From contig JAPLJP010000160.1 of the NCBI GenBank assembly GCA_026388535.1, forward strand, positions 1 through 37,183: DNA of 37,183 bases. The letters are read 5' to 3'. The notes under the pieces were generated by a model that saw nothing but the letters and a program-made list of their open reading frames with translations, did no database searches and had not been told where the DNA came from. The position numbers were made by a program, and so were the translations under genes. Of the stretch, positions 10,466-19,676 are shown piece after piece. This stretch comes from Deltaproteobacteria bacterium. GTDB taxonomy: Bacteria; Desulfobacterota; Syntrophia; Syntrophales; Smithellaceae. Every line of letters starts with the position of its first letter. Position 1 is the first letter of the stretch.

Positions 10466-11236
10466 CTACCGATAATACCGGAGAAAGAAATTATTATTCT
10501 CATAATATAAAAAAGAATAATAACTTATCCAATCACCTAGCGTGATAAAAGTTCGTTGCTTATCTTTGACAGTGTAGTTGTTTAAGCTAGGCACGTGGCA
10601 ATGTCCAAGAATAACAGCGTCATAATTTTCCTGAAATTTAGCTAAAGCAAAAGAAAGCATTTTTTTGACTAGTGCTTCGCCATCATCCATAGTCATTTCT
10701 TTGCTGGCGGTAGAAGTGAAGCCGGTCACTGTCCAGAGAATTGACGACGGAATAAAACGCTGAATATTATAAAATGCTTTACTGCGTAAAAAATTGCGAA
10801 ACAGAATATATTTAGTATTGGCGCTGTCCGCTGTGTCGCCGTGAGCAATAAGAGTTCTCAAATTGTCCAATTGTACATCCGCCCATTCCTCAAATACTTC
10901 CATTCCCAAAACATCACGGAAATATTCTCCCATGAAGAAATCATGGTTCCCCTCGCTCAAATGGATGCGAATCCCCGTTTTTTGCAATTCAGTTAATTTA
11001 TTAATTATCGGTTTAAATTCCGGATTAATTTTATCTTTCCGGCAGAACCAGAAATCAAACAAATCGCCGGCAATATAAAGCGCGTCAACATATACTGGTG
11101 CCCCACCAGTTTCATCGGGATTGACCAGAGTATGAATATTTCCTTCTTTAATAGCGTCAAAGAAATTCATTAGCTTTCCGTATCTTCTATCACTGGATTT
11201 TCTCAAATGAGCATCGGAAATAAAAACGGCTTTCAT
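10466..11236 (-). CDS. lpxH: UDP-2,3-diacylglucosamine diphosphatase-like metallophosphatase
   Basis: ISDAHL, IAGDLFDFWF, EGNHDFFMG, LIAHGDTAD, ILGHCHVP calcineurin-like motifs. Confidence 0.8.
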   Translation of the reverse strand: MKAVFISDAHLRKSSDRRYGKLMNFFDAIKEGNIHTLVNPDETGGAPVYVDALYIAGDLFDFWFCRKDKINPEFKPIINKLTELQKTGIRIHLSEGNHDFFMGEYFRDVLGMEVFEEWADVQLDNLRTLIAHGDTADSANTKYILFRNFLRSKAFYNIQRFIPSSILWTVTGFTSTASKEMTMDDGEALVKKMLSFALAKFQENYDAVILGHCHVPSLNNYTVKDKQRTFITLGDWISYYSFLYYENNNFFLRYYR

Positions 11237-11481
11237 ATTTTTTAATCCATTAATTTAATGTTTTAATTATGAATCTGCTTTAGCAGATACCTCTTTCCAG
11301 GTCAATAAACACTTGTGAAGTTAATACCGCGGTTTGGAATAACCCCGTTCCGGGTTAATAATTGTCTTAGCCGGGACAATATAATTGATCCTTGTCTTGT
11401 TCGTGTTTTTTTGCTAGTTTTTATCAGAAATATTCAATTGAAAAATAATTAAGATTCACAATTTAAGCAAAAGGCGAGAAA

Positions 11482-12477
11482 ATGATAAAAAAACAAAAGA
11501 TCATAAAAAGGGCGAAAGACGTATTAAAGATAGAAGCGCAAAGCATTTTGCGGTTAATTAATAAAATTGACAACAACTTTTTCCGCGCTGTGGATTTAAT
11601 TTCCAAATCCAAGGGTAGAGTAATAATTACCGGAATCGGCAAATCCGGTCTGATTGGACGAAAAATCGTTGCAACTTTAACGAGCACAGGTACGCCGGCG
11701 CTTTTTCTCCATCCAGTTGAAGGCATCCACGGCGATTTAGGCATTGTCACCAAAGAAGATATATTGCTTGCCATTTCCAACAGCGGTGAAACCAGTGAAC
11801 TTATGCCCATCATCAATTCCGTCCGTCATATCGGCGCTCCGGTTATCGCGTTTACCGGCGATCTTTCGTCAACCCTTGCGCGAACATGCGATATCGTAAT
11901 TGATGTTTCCGTGGAGAAAGAAGCCTGTCCGTTCGGTCTTGCTCCCACTTCCAGTTCCACCGCCGCTTTGGCGATTGGTGATGCTCTGGCCATTGTTCTT
12001 ATTGATGAGAATCAATTTAAAGAAAAAGATTTCTATAAGTTTCATCCGGGAGGAAACCTGGGTACTAGATTAAGAGAAACGGTCAAGGATGCTATGATTA
12101 TCGGAAAGAAAATTCCAAAAGTGCTCGCGGAAACTTTCGTCACAAAGGCGGTACAGGAAATTAATCGTAAAAATGTGGGATTTGTTTTAATTACCGATAA
12201 GAAGAATAAACTTTTGGGAATATTTACTGACGGTGACGTCCGCCGTATGATTAGCAAAGGAATATCTTTTGAAGGAAAAATTATCAAAGAGGTGATGACA
12301 AAGAATCCCCAGACGATAGCTGAAAATGTTTCGCTGGCTCGTACAATGGAACTCATGCAAAGAAAAGAGATAACCTCTTTTGCCGTGGTTAATGAGAAAA
12401 AAGAATTGAAGGGCTATATCCATCTGCATGATATTCTGGGACGGGGCGGATCGGTGAATATTTCTTTAAATCAATAA
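11482..12477 (+). CDS. kdsD: Arabinose-5-phosphate isomerase (KpsF/GutQ family; SIS plus two CBS domains)
   Basis: GRVIITGIGKSGLIGRKIVATLTSTGTPALFLHPVEGIHGDLG, AISNSGETSEL, PTSSSTAALAIGDALA; C-terminal CBS pair. Confidence 0.95.
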   Translation: MIKKQKIIKRAKDVLKIEAQSILRLINKIDNNFFRAVDLISKSKGRVIITGIGKSGLIGRKIVATLTSTGTPALFLHPVEGIHGDLGIVTKEDILLAISNSGETSELMPIINSVRHIGAPVIAFTGDLSSTLARTCDIVIDVSVEKEACPFGLAPTSSSTAALAIGDALAIVLIDENQFKEKDFYKFHPGGNLGTRLRETVKDAMIIGKKIPKVLAETFVTKAVQEINRKNVGFVLITDKKNKLLGIFTDGDVRRMISKGISFEGKIIKEVMTKNPQTIAENVSLARTMELMQRKEITSFAVVNEKKELKGYIHLHDILGRGGSVNISLNQ

Positions 12478-12499
12478 TTGCAGGAAAAAATAATAAATT

Positions 12500-13021
12500 A
12501 TGGCGCTCTATGAATTTGACGGTAAAAAGCCGGAAGTGCCGGCTGATTCCTTCGTTCATCCCAAAGCTGTTTTAATAGGCGACGTAAAAGTAGGCCATGA
12601 ATGCTTAATTGCTCCCGGTGTTTCCATTCGAGCTGATTTCGGACCGGTCGTGATCGGCGATCATTCCAACGTTCAGGATAATGCCGTTATTCATGTTTAT
12701 CCTGATTCCCGCGTAACAATTGAAGAAGATGTCACCGTGGCTCATGGAACGATCCTTCACGATGTACACATCAAATCCAGATGCGTGATCGGCATAGGCG
12801 TTATTGTACTTTTTAACGTTGTTTGCGAAGAAGATGTTTTTGTGTCTGTTGGTTCAATTGTACCTAAAGGTATGCGTATTCCCGCCGGTAAAATCGTCGC
12901 CGGTAATCCGGCCAAAATTACTCATGATGTTACGGATGACCAGAAAATGATGGCTAAAGCCGGAATCGATTATTATCGCAATCTCTGCAGAAGGTATATT
13001 GCGACGATGAAACTTGTTTAA
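12500..13021 (+). CDS. Gamma-carbonic anhydrase-like / left-handed beta-helix hexapeptide protein
   Basis: SIRADFGPVVIGDHSNVQDNAVIHVYPDSRVTIEEDVTVAHGTILHDVHI; hexapeptide periodicity, conserved His. Confidence 0.85.
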   Translation: MALYEFDGKKPEVPADSFVHPKAVLIGDVKVGHECLIAPGVSIRADFGPVVIGDHSNVQDNAVIHVYPDSRVTIEEDVTVAHGTILHDVHIKSRCVIGIGVIVLFNVVCEEDVFVSVGSIVPKGMRIPAGKIVAGNPAKITHDVTDDQKMMAKAGIDYYRNLCRRYIATMKLV

Positions 13022-14157
13022 TTTATTTTCCCCGCTATATCTTTTTGAATTTTAGTAAATTCTTCAACGGTTCGGTTGATTACTTCGGCTACCGTTGGAA
13101 TGTCATGAATTATACCCTGTACCTGACCGGAAACGTACACGCCTTTTTCCATATCCCCATCCTCTGTTGCTCTTTTTATAGAGACGTAAGCCTGTGCCAT
13201 ATGGGCGAGATTCATTCCCATTTCGGGGCCTTTCATCATTTTTCTGAATAAGGATTTATTTTTTTTGGGTTTTGATCCGGCAGGGACTTTTGTTTGGGTA
13301 TCTTTCGGCTTTTCGGATTTCTCGCCTTTAGAGCCGGATAAAATTGATGTAGCCAGTTTCAGCCAGGATAGATCAAGTGCTTTGGCGATCGCAAATGAAG
13401 CGATAATTCCTTTGGGGATATTACGACCTTGCTTAATCGCCTTTTCAGCGGAAGGAGTTTTTAGAATTCTGCAGTAAAGAGCGTCAAATCTGTTGGAATA
13501 TATTGTGTCTTCTATCCCGCACTCTAATTGCTTCTTCTTGGCGGAATCATGAACGGGGCTTTCTTTCGTGATGGAAAGTCTTGTTCCCATTCCCACGCCT
13601 TCAGCTCCCAAAGCCATAGCGGCGGCCATACCTCTGCCGTCAGCTATTCCGCCGATGGCTACCACAGGTATTTTTACCGCGTCCACTATCGCGGGGACAA
13701 GCACTAAGGTGGTAACCTGGCTTCCGTGAGCCGCGGCTTCGTGGCCTGTTACCTGAAGGGCGTCTGCCCCGGATTTTTCCGCGGCAAGCGCGTGCTGAAC
13801 TGTGGTTACTGTTGTTATCACTTTACCGCCGTAAGCGTGCACTTTTTTTATCAAGTTTTCACCCTTGCCGAGAGATATATTGAGAACGGGAACTTTTTCC
13901 TCAATGGCGACCAGAGCGTTTTCATACGCTCCCGGCATCAAAAGGGTTGCTCCCACGCCGAAAGGCTTATTGGTAAGTTCTCTTATTCGTCTGATTGATT
14001 CTCTTGTTTTATCGGGGCTTAAAGGACCGGTGGCGAGATAACCAATCCCTCCGGCATTACAAACCGCGGCGACAAGTTCCGGCACGCTTATCCAGCTCAT
14101 GCCGGGAAGTATGATGGGATATTCAATTCCAAATAATTCGGTAATTTTCGTTTTCAT
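13018..14157 (-). CDS. Nitronate monooxygenase / 2-nitropropane dioxygenase-like FMN protein
   Basis: IEYPIILPGMSWISVPELVAAVCNAGGIGYLA, GHEAAAHGS, PVVAIGGIADGRGMAAAMALGAEGVGMGTR. Confidence 0.88.
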   Translation of the reverse strand: MKTKITELFGIEYPIILPGMSWISVPELVAAVCNAGGIGYLATGPLSPDKTRESIRRIRELTNKPFGVGATLLMPGAYENALVAIEEKVPVLNISLGKGENLIKKVHAYGGKVITTVTTVQHALAAEKSGADALQVTGHEAAAHGSQVTTLVLVPAIVDAVKIPVVAIGGIADGRGMAAAMALGAEGVGMGTRLSITKESPVHDSAKKKQLECGIEDTIYSNRFDALYCRILKTPSAEKAIKQGRNIPKGIIASFAIAKALDLSWLKLATSILSGSKGEKSEKPKDTQTKVPAGSKPKKNKSLFRKMMKGPEMGMNLAHMAQAYVSIKRATEDGDMEKGVYVSGQVQGIIHDIPTVAEVINRTVEEFTKIQKDIAGKIN

Positions 14158-14271
14158 AAAAAGAATTTTCCTTATCTAAAGATTTTTTATTTTAGATTGA
14201 TTATAATCATTTAACAATTAATTCAAGGGATAATTATTCCAGAGTACGCTAATTTTCGTATAATAAATAAA

Positions 14272-14312
14272 AACAGGCATGGATTCTCGTTTCCGAAGAA
14301 GCCATGCCTGTT
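14272..14312 (-). terminator. Rho-independent terminator downstream of pilY1-like gene
   Basis: Inverted repeat aacaggcatgg ... ccatgcctgtt; on the minus strand followed by TTTTTATTTATTATA. Confidence 0.8.
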
Positions 14313-14357
14313 AATTGTATTCTCGAATTTTATTTCAATAACATTTTCCCGGATAAC

Positions 14358-17300
14358 TTACTCAATCCGCGTGTCTTTCCAGTAAATTATGTTGGTTCTA
14401 TTCGCCAGGCCTCTGGGAGTAATACTTACCCGCTGAGTTTCGCCGGAAATACCGCCGCCCCCGCTGGTCGTTACATATAAATCCGGAGTGGGATCGGTTC
14501 CGGGTCTCATAGTAACAACCGGAGCGGAAGCAATTCCCGTTCCGATGGTCATTGAGCGAATAGCTGGTGTTGCAACGTCAAGAGCCCCGGCCCCCGTTGT
14601 GTAATTGATTCCATACAAACTCGCCACTCCGCCCTGAGCGCAGGGGTCATTCCCCGAGGGCGGCGTGTAAGTTGTAAAATAGACAACGCCTCCAAAAACC
14701 GTCGGCTCGGCAAGCATCTTTTCCCCATGTCCGTTAAGGTTCATATACCAGCCGTAACCACTTCCGGAGTATGTTGAACCTGCAGAGGTAAGATTTTCCA
14801 TGTCGTTGAGTCTTCGGGTGCTTGTGCGGTCTATATCCTTCAAAGCGAAAAGCTTTTCCTGCGCGTTCGGGCTGGTGGGATCAAGTTTGTCGCCTGTTCC
14901 CCAGTAAACCCAGGTGTTATTGTAGCCGTCTTTTGCCACCGTTGCGGCGGTGAATATAGGACGAATATTAGAAGCTGTTGCGTCGTAAAAAAGTCCGCCT
15001 GTCCAGTTTGTCGTGCCGCAGGAACTGCTGTCCGTCGCCTTGCAAAGCTTGAAGCGCCACATATTACTGCCCATATCGCCGATATAAACAGTGTCAATAA
15101 ATCCGTCGCCGTCCGTGTCAACAATCGCGGGAGGAGCCGGCATGGGGTAGTTTAGCGACGAGTTGTCCGCCTTGGTATAACTCCACAAGAGATTCCCGTC
15201 AACCATATCAAAAATAAATAATCCCTTGCCGCTGTTCGCGGCTCCAGGCGAAGAATATCCGCCGCCGATGAAGCCTGCCCATTTTTCATTGCCTCCAACC
15301 AGAATCCGGCCAACCATAGGAGTGCTCCACGGGGCGCCCAAGTAGGGAGCCGCAGAGGCGGAAACTCCCAAACGCCACTTATAAGCCGGAGAAAGGGGGC
15401 TGGTTACGTTGAGACTGTAATAACCGCAATAATAAGGGTAAGAAGTTGTATATATCTGATTAAAACCGGAGTCGCAATACGTGGAAGAACTCCAGAGATT
15501 TGTACCGGCTCCCTGTCCTTCTCCGAATAAAAGGAGAGTCTGCCAGTCGGAAGCGCTCTTCGATGTTCCGCTGCTCGCTGTCGCGGGCACCCAGGCATCG
15601 GCAACTGTTACCGGACCGTCAACGTAGCTCTGATGAGTGAGAGTTGTCGGGTGGGTGCTGTGAGCTATCATCTTCAATCGGGACAGAAGATTGGGCGGAA
15701 TAAAACTCCAAGCCTCGGAGCCGTCGCTGGTTTTGAAGGAGTGCAACTGCCCGTCATTGGCGCCGACGAGAACCACTCTTCCCGTATAGGGGCTGGAAGC
15801 ACGGGCGTGACTTGATCTGTATGAGGCGAAAGCGTTATTTGTGTCTCTATTGTCTTCAAAGAATGAGGATGGTGTGCCCACCGTTATTGGTTTTGAACGG
15901 AAAATGTCACCCAGTTTCCAGTTTTCCAGATTGTAAGTGCCTTCCCCGCGGAAAAAGCCGACCACCATACTGCGGGTAGCGTCGCTGGAAACGGATAGAT
16001 TAGCGTTGGTCAGATTCGCCGTCGTGAAATCAATCATTGCTCCCGCTTTGTATGTTTTTATATTGCGGACGGAGGCGTCCGTATTCATCAGAAGGGCTCC
16101 CGCGTCCCACAGCTGGCTTCCTCTGCTGCCGTCATTATTAATGCTGTACTTTTTTAAATGTCCGTACCAGAAGGGATCTCCCGAGATAGGCTGAATGGTT
16201 CCCTCATAAATGAAGTTTTCATCCACGGTTCTGTTTAACTGCACGGAAGCCTGCGAAAAAGAGTAGTTGGCTTCGCGAATAATGTTGAAGGCCAATTTGA
16301 GCTGAGCGGCAATCTCGTCGCCGTCAGCGGCGATGAAGGCGTATCCGGAAAGAGAAGTGTTGCCCGGATCATTAGATGTTGCGTAACAGCTTGTGCTTGA
16401 ACCGTTACAGGTGCCGGTAGTTGTCGAGTCTCCGCAGGAGGTTACTGCAGAAGGATTGTATGCTGATGTTGTACCAGTGTTCGCGACCAGGGGATTATCC
16501 GTTCCTCCGAAATAGGCCATCCAGTTCAGGGTATTCTCCAGATAATCAGGCATTGACTTGCCAAAGCCGATTACAAAAACTCTGTAGCCGGCATCGGCGA
16601 GCGCTTTGGCTTTGGCAACTGATTCGCGGCGCCTTTTGTACATATTGGCCTGTGTTTCCGAGCCGTCACCGCTGCAGGCATAGGTATCTGCCCCGTCCGT
16701 GATTAAAATGGCGAATTTCTGGCGGCACGCCCCGGCTAAACCATCCTGAGATTTATGGTAGTCAAGATACAGTTTCGCCTCATTTAGCGATGCGGCAAGC
16801 GGAGTGCCGCTGTTGGCGCATTCACTGTTCACGCATTTGGTATCGGTCGAACAGGAATATGCGCAGGTACTGCTGATAGTACAGCCGGTGGATTTGGTGG
16901 TGTTGCAGAAAATGGAACTGTAGGATTGTGCGATAGCTTTGGTAAGTTTGTTGTTCCCACTGCTGTAATTTGCGGCGGTATCGTCACCGTCGTAAAATCT
17001 CATGTATCCGATCCTGACGCCAAGGCTAGTTTCATCATCAACATTGATTTTATTGTCGCCGTTGTCGTCAAGAATGTTGAAAATAGCCCGTTTGGCTATG
17101 GCGAGCCTGCTGCAATTGGTTGTGTGATCCCAACCGGAATAAGAGTGAAAGCTTCCGTTGCAGGAGGAATTTCCCCAGATATCTGTTCCCCCTTCAGGAT
17201 TCCAATCCATACTGCCGCTTAAATCCAGAATTATCAGAGCGTCCGGAGCGAGCGAACTGGTAAAGAGGGCTGCCTCATCCGTATCGTCTTCCGCGCGGGA

Positions 17301-17363
17301 TATCCCGCCGGAAAGACAAATGACGGTAATAAGCGCGATTATGATGAATTTTTTTACTGACAT
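14358..17363 (-). CDS. pilY1: PilY1-like type IV pilus tip adhesin/biogenesis factor (vWA plus C-terminal beta-propeller)
   Basis: Signal peptide; MIDAS-like ILDLSGSMD; C-terminal VLVGANDGQLHSFKTSDGSEAWSFIPP and calcium-loop-like VDTDGDGFIDTVYIGDMGSNMWRF; last gene of minor pilin operon. Confidence 0.92.
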   Translation of the reverse strand: MSVKKFIIIALITVICLSGGISRAEDDTDEAALFTSSLAPDALIILDLSGSMDWNPEGGTDIWGNSSCNGSFHSYSGWDHTTNCSRLAIAKRAIFNILDDNGDNKINVDDETSLGVRIGYMRFYDGDDTAANYSSGNNKLTKAIAQSYSSIFCNTTKSTGCTISSTCAYSCSTDTKCVNSECANSGTPLAASLNEAKLYLDYHKSQDGLAGACRQKFAILITDGADTYACSGDGSETQANMYKRRRESVAKAKALADAGYRVFVIGFGKSMPDYLENTLNWMAYFGGTDNPLVANTGTTSAYNPSAVTSCGDSTTTGTCNGSSTSCYATSNDPGNTSLSGYAFIAADGDEIAAQLKLAFNIIREANYSFSQASVQLNRTVDENFIYEGTIQPISGDPFWYGHLKKYSINNDGSRGSQLWDAGALLMNTDASVRNIKTYKAGAMIDFTTANLTNANLSVSSDATRSMVVGFFRGEGTYNLENWKLGDIFRSKPITVGTPSSFFEDNRDTNNAFASYRSSHARASSPYTGRVVLVGANDGQLHSFKTSDGSEAWSFIPPNLLSRLKMIAHSTHPTTLTHQSYVDGPVTVADAWVPATASSGTSKSASDWQTLLLFGEGQGAGTNLWSSSTYCDSGFNQIYTTSYPYYCGYYSLNVTSPLSPAYKWRLGVSASAAPYLGAPWSTPMVGRILVGGNEKWAGFIGGGYSSPGAANSGKGLFIFDMVDGNLLWSYTKADNSSLNYPMPAPPAIVDTDGDGFIDTVYIGDMGSNMWRFKLCKATDSSSCGTTNWTGGLFYDATASNIRPIFTAATVAKDGYNNTWVYWGTGDKLDPTSPNAQEKLFALKDIDRTSTRRLNDMENLTSAGSTYSGSGYGWYMNLNGHGEKMLAEPTVFGGVVYFTTYTPPSGNDPCAQGGVASLYGINYTTGAGALDVATPAIRSMTIGTGIASAPVVTMRPGTDPTPDLYVTTSGGGGISGETQRVSITPRGLANRTNIIYWKDTRIE

Positions 17364-17374
17364 AAAGACCTCCT

Positions 17375-17866
17375 TTATCTGTACATAATGCCGCCGCCAT
17401 CGAAGTAGCCAAAGCCCACATCAATTTGCACACTGCTTCCATAGTTTGTGTTTTCACCGGTTACACTGGATTCATACATCTTCTGTCCCCATTCCTGGCC
17501 ACCGGCTATGGAGTAGCCTTTCATTGGCAAAAAAGTAGGGGCGTTAGCGGCAGTTGGCCGTAGGGCAGCGCTGATATGATATGTTGACGCCGGGTCTGAT
17601 GCCGCGTCAACCTGTCCACTGATTTCGGTTATATTCGCCGGCGAGAAACTGTTTGTGAGAATGTTAATCCCGGTTTCAGCCGCCATCAGAGCCTTTTTTT
17701 CTCCAACCAGGCGGTGAGCTATCTGGATGTCTCCCGTAGAGACGGAAAGAGCCAGAAAACCCAGTGCCGTAAGAATCAATATGGCCAGGAGCACCACAAC
17801 CAGAGAAAAACCATTGCCACGCTCTTCCTTATCGAAGAGACTTTTTTTTCTACCTGCTGATAACAT
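17375..17866 (-). CDS. pilX: PilX-like minor pilin
   Basis: Prepilin-like GNGFSLVVVLLAILILTALGFLALSVSTGDIQIAHRL; position between pilW-like and pilY1-like genes. Confidence 0.8.
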   Translation of the reverse strand: MLSAGRKKSLFDKEERGNGFSLVVVLLAILILTALGFLALSVSTGDIQIAHRLVGEKKALMAAETGINILTNSFSPANITEISGQVDAASDPASTYHISAALRPTAANAPTFLPMKGYSIAGGQEWGQKMYESSVTGENTNYGSSVQIDVGFGYFDGGGIMYR

Positions 17867-18557
17867 GGTTCCTCGGAATTACACTTGTGGAATAAACAAT
17901 TTTTCTTCTTTTTCCCGAATTCATATCCACACCCTCTGTCTCCACCCACAGAGTGATGTTTATTCTGGCGATATCCGGGATCCCTGCCGGCAGTTGGCCG
18001 CTTGTTATTTCGGTTCCCTGCGCGTTAAAGTACCGGAAAACTGGAACCGCGCTTGTGTTGATTACACGAACCACCCGCGGACTTCCCGGCATGTTTCCTA
18101 AAAAAGGATTGCTTCCGGCTCCGCAGTCCGTCGAGCGGGTTATATACTGATTGCCCGAATCATAAGTATAGGTGATTGATTCATTAACCTCATCAACATT
18201 AGCGCCTATACTGTTGTTCGCGTTAAGATTCATCTCCACTGTAAGAGAAGAACCTGTCGCCTGTTGAATCCCTCTGTAATTCTGATTGGCGGAAGTGCCG
18301 CAAGTTCCCGAAGTTCTCCAGAAGGTGCTGTTTACAAGATCAGGCCTCGGATTGTACGATGCCATCTCTATTTCCAGAGACATCAATTCCAGCGCCGCAC
18401 GGGCGTCCTGATAAGCGGACACTTTTCTCTCCACGTTAGCGGTGGATTTCTGCCCCAGGTTAACAATGGCATATATCGCTGCTATTACGACCATACCCAC
18501 GGCCAATGAAATCAGCATTTCCACCAATGTATAGCCATTATAGTTTCTCATATGCAT
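17850..18557 (-). CDS. pilW: PilW-like minor pilin
   Basis: Type III signal NGYTLVEMLISLAVGMVVIAAIYAI; overlaps neighbouring pilin genes. Confidence 0.88.
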   Translation of the reverse strand: MHMRNYNGYTLVEMLISLAVGMVVIAAIYAIVNLGQKSTANVERKVSAYQDARAALELMSLEIEMASYNPRPDLVNSTFWRTSGTCGTSANQNYRGIQQATGSSLTVEMNLNANNSIGANVDEVNESITYTYDSGNQYITRSTDCGAGSNPFLGNMPGSPRVVRVINTSAVPVFRYFNAQGTEITSGQLPAGIPDIARINITLWVETEGVDMNSGKRRKIVYSTSVIPRNHVISR

Positions 18558-18988
18558 CCAAAACGGAAAGATTCCTGCCTCGTTACGATTAAGTTTTCCG
18601 TAATGCCATTTGCATTAAGCGGCGGCCAAGATACCTTTACCGTAACCTTCCATGTGTTTGTCCTGCCGGTGACAGCGCTTGTAACCGTTTGAACATTAAA
18701 ACTGGCATCACCATCCAGAGCCGTTGATTGGTCACTGGCATAAGCGGTTTTATTGACCGTTCCCGTGGATATAGTGTTGCAGGGATTCATAATTAACAAT
18801 TCCTGCGCCATAAGTTCCTTGTTGAGCAACATAACTCCACGTCCCAGATAATCTGACTTGGCGCTGGTTTGCAGAGAAGTCGGCTGCATGGAAAGTACTG
18901 CAATTAATGCGATGGTAAGAAGCACAACAGAGACAAGCGATTCAACCAGTGTTATTCCTTTTTTATTTTTGCAGATTATATTGCACAT
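18548..18988 (-). CDS. pilV: PilV-like minor pilin
   Basis: Type III signal KGITLVESLVSVVLLTIALIAVLSMQ; operon position. Confidence 0.85.
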   Translation of the reverse strand: MCNIICKNKKGITLVESLVSVVLLTIALIAVLSMQPTSLQTSAKSDYLGRGVMLLNKELMAQELLIMNPCNTISTGTVNKTAYASDQSTALDGDASFNVQTVTSAVTGRTNTWKVTVKVSWPPLNANGITENLIVTRQESFRFGCI

Positions 18989-19442
18989 AAGCTCTTCCTG
19001 TCAGTTGCACAGTGATAGTGGCTCTGGAGTCAATATTGTTTTTAAGTATTATTGTTCCTCCGGAGGTTGGTGTTATGATTCCCCGTCTCTGAAAATTAAT
19101 AATGGAGCCTCCGTTGATATTAACACTTTGAATGGAATTGCCGCCTCCGAAGGACACAAGAGACTTCGTCCATAAAATTACTCCTGTGTCTACGCGTGAA
19201 AGGGAATAGTTGTTATTATTAACGTTGAAAGTAATACGATAGATATTAGAATTTTCCGCTATGGCACGATGACTTGTATTTACAACATCGGCCATTAATT
19301 GTCTCGCGGCTGTTTTAAGATTTGTGTTGATAGTATAGTTTTGCCAGGCGGGAACCGCAAAGCTTGCGGTAATTGTCATCAAAGCCATAACTATGGCGAC
19401 TTCAACCAGAGTATACCCTTTTGGAATGCCTGTTCTTTTCAT
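18963..19442 (-). CDS. fimU: FimU/GspH-like minor pilin
   Basis: KGYTLVEVAIVMALMTITASFAVPAW; likely ATG at 19442 preceded by GAGGGG (ORF track uses upstream ATG at 19454). Confidence 0.85.
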   Translation of the reverse strand: MKRTGIPKGYTLVEVAIVMALMTITASFAVPAWQNYTINTNLKTAARQLMADVVNTSHRAIAENSNIYRITFNVNNNNYSLSRVDTGVILWTKSLVSFGGGNSIQSVNINGGSIINFQRRGIITPTSGGTIILKNNIDSRATITVQLTGRAYVQYNLQK

Positions 19443-19582
19443 CTTTCCCCTCATTCCTGCGGGCGATTATTCGGGTAAATCCATTTTCCCCGATTCATGC
19501 GAAAAGGCCCGCATTCGATTTTCTCCGTTTTGTCTTAAATTGTTTGAAGGGATAATATAACAGGTCTGCGGGACTACTTCTT

Positions 19583-19676
19583 AAAGTCGCCCGGCGGTTC
19601 TGCCACCCTATCTCACAATCAAGACTTAGGTCAGTAACTTTGCGTCCCGTCTTTTCAGTACGGTTTGCCTTTATCA
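19583..19676 (-). ncRNA. Cyclic di-GMP-I (GEMM-I) riboswitch aptamer
   Basis: Reverse complement AAAGGCAAACCGTACTGAAAAGACGGGACGCAAAGTTACTGACCTAAG...GATAGGGTGGCAGAACCGCCGGGCGACTTT; matches GEMM-I GCAAACC / GAAA tetraloop / GGGACGCAAAG / CCT core and P3 hairpin; directly upstream of the minor pilin operon. Confidence 0.92.

Noticed and set aside
13018-13021. Overlapping convergent stop codons of the gamma-CA-like and nitronate monooxygenase genes (TTAA)
   Set aside because: A 4-bp convergent overlap is common in compact genomes.
19583-19676. Possible cGAMP-specific GEMM-Ib variant
   Set aside because: The base before CAAACC is G, not the A diagnostic for the cGAMP-preferring class, so c-di-GMP is the default call.
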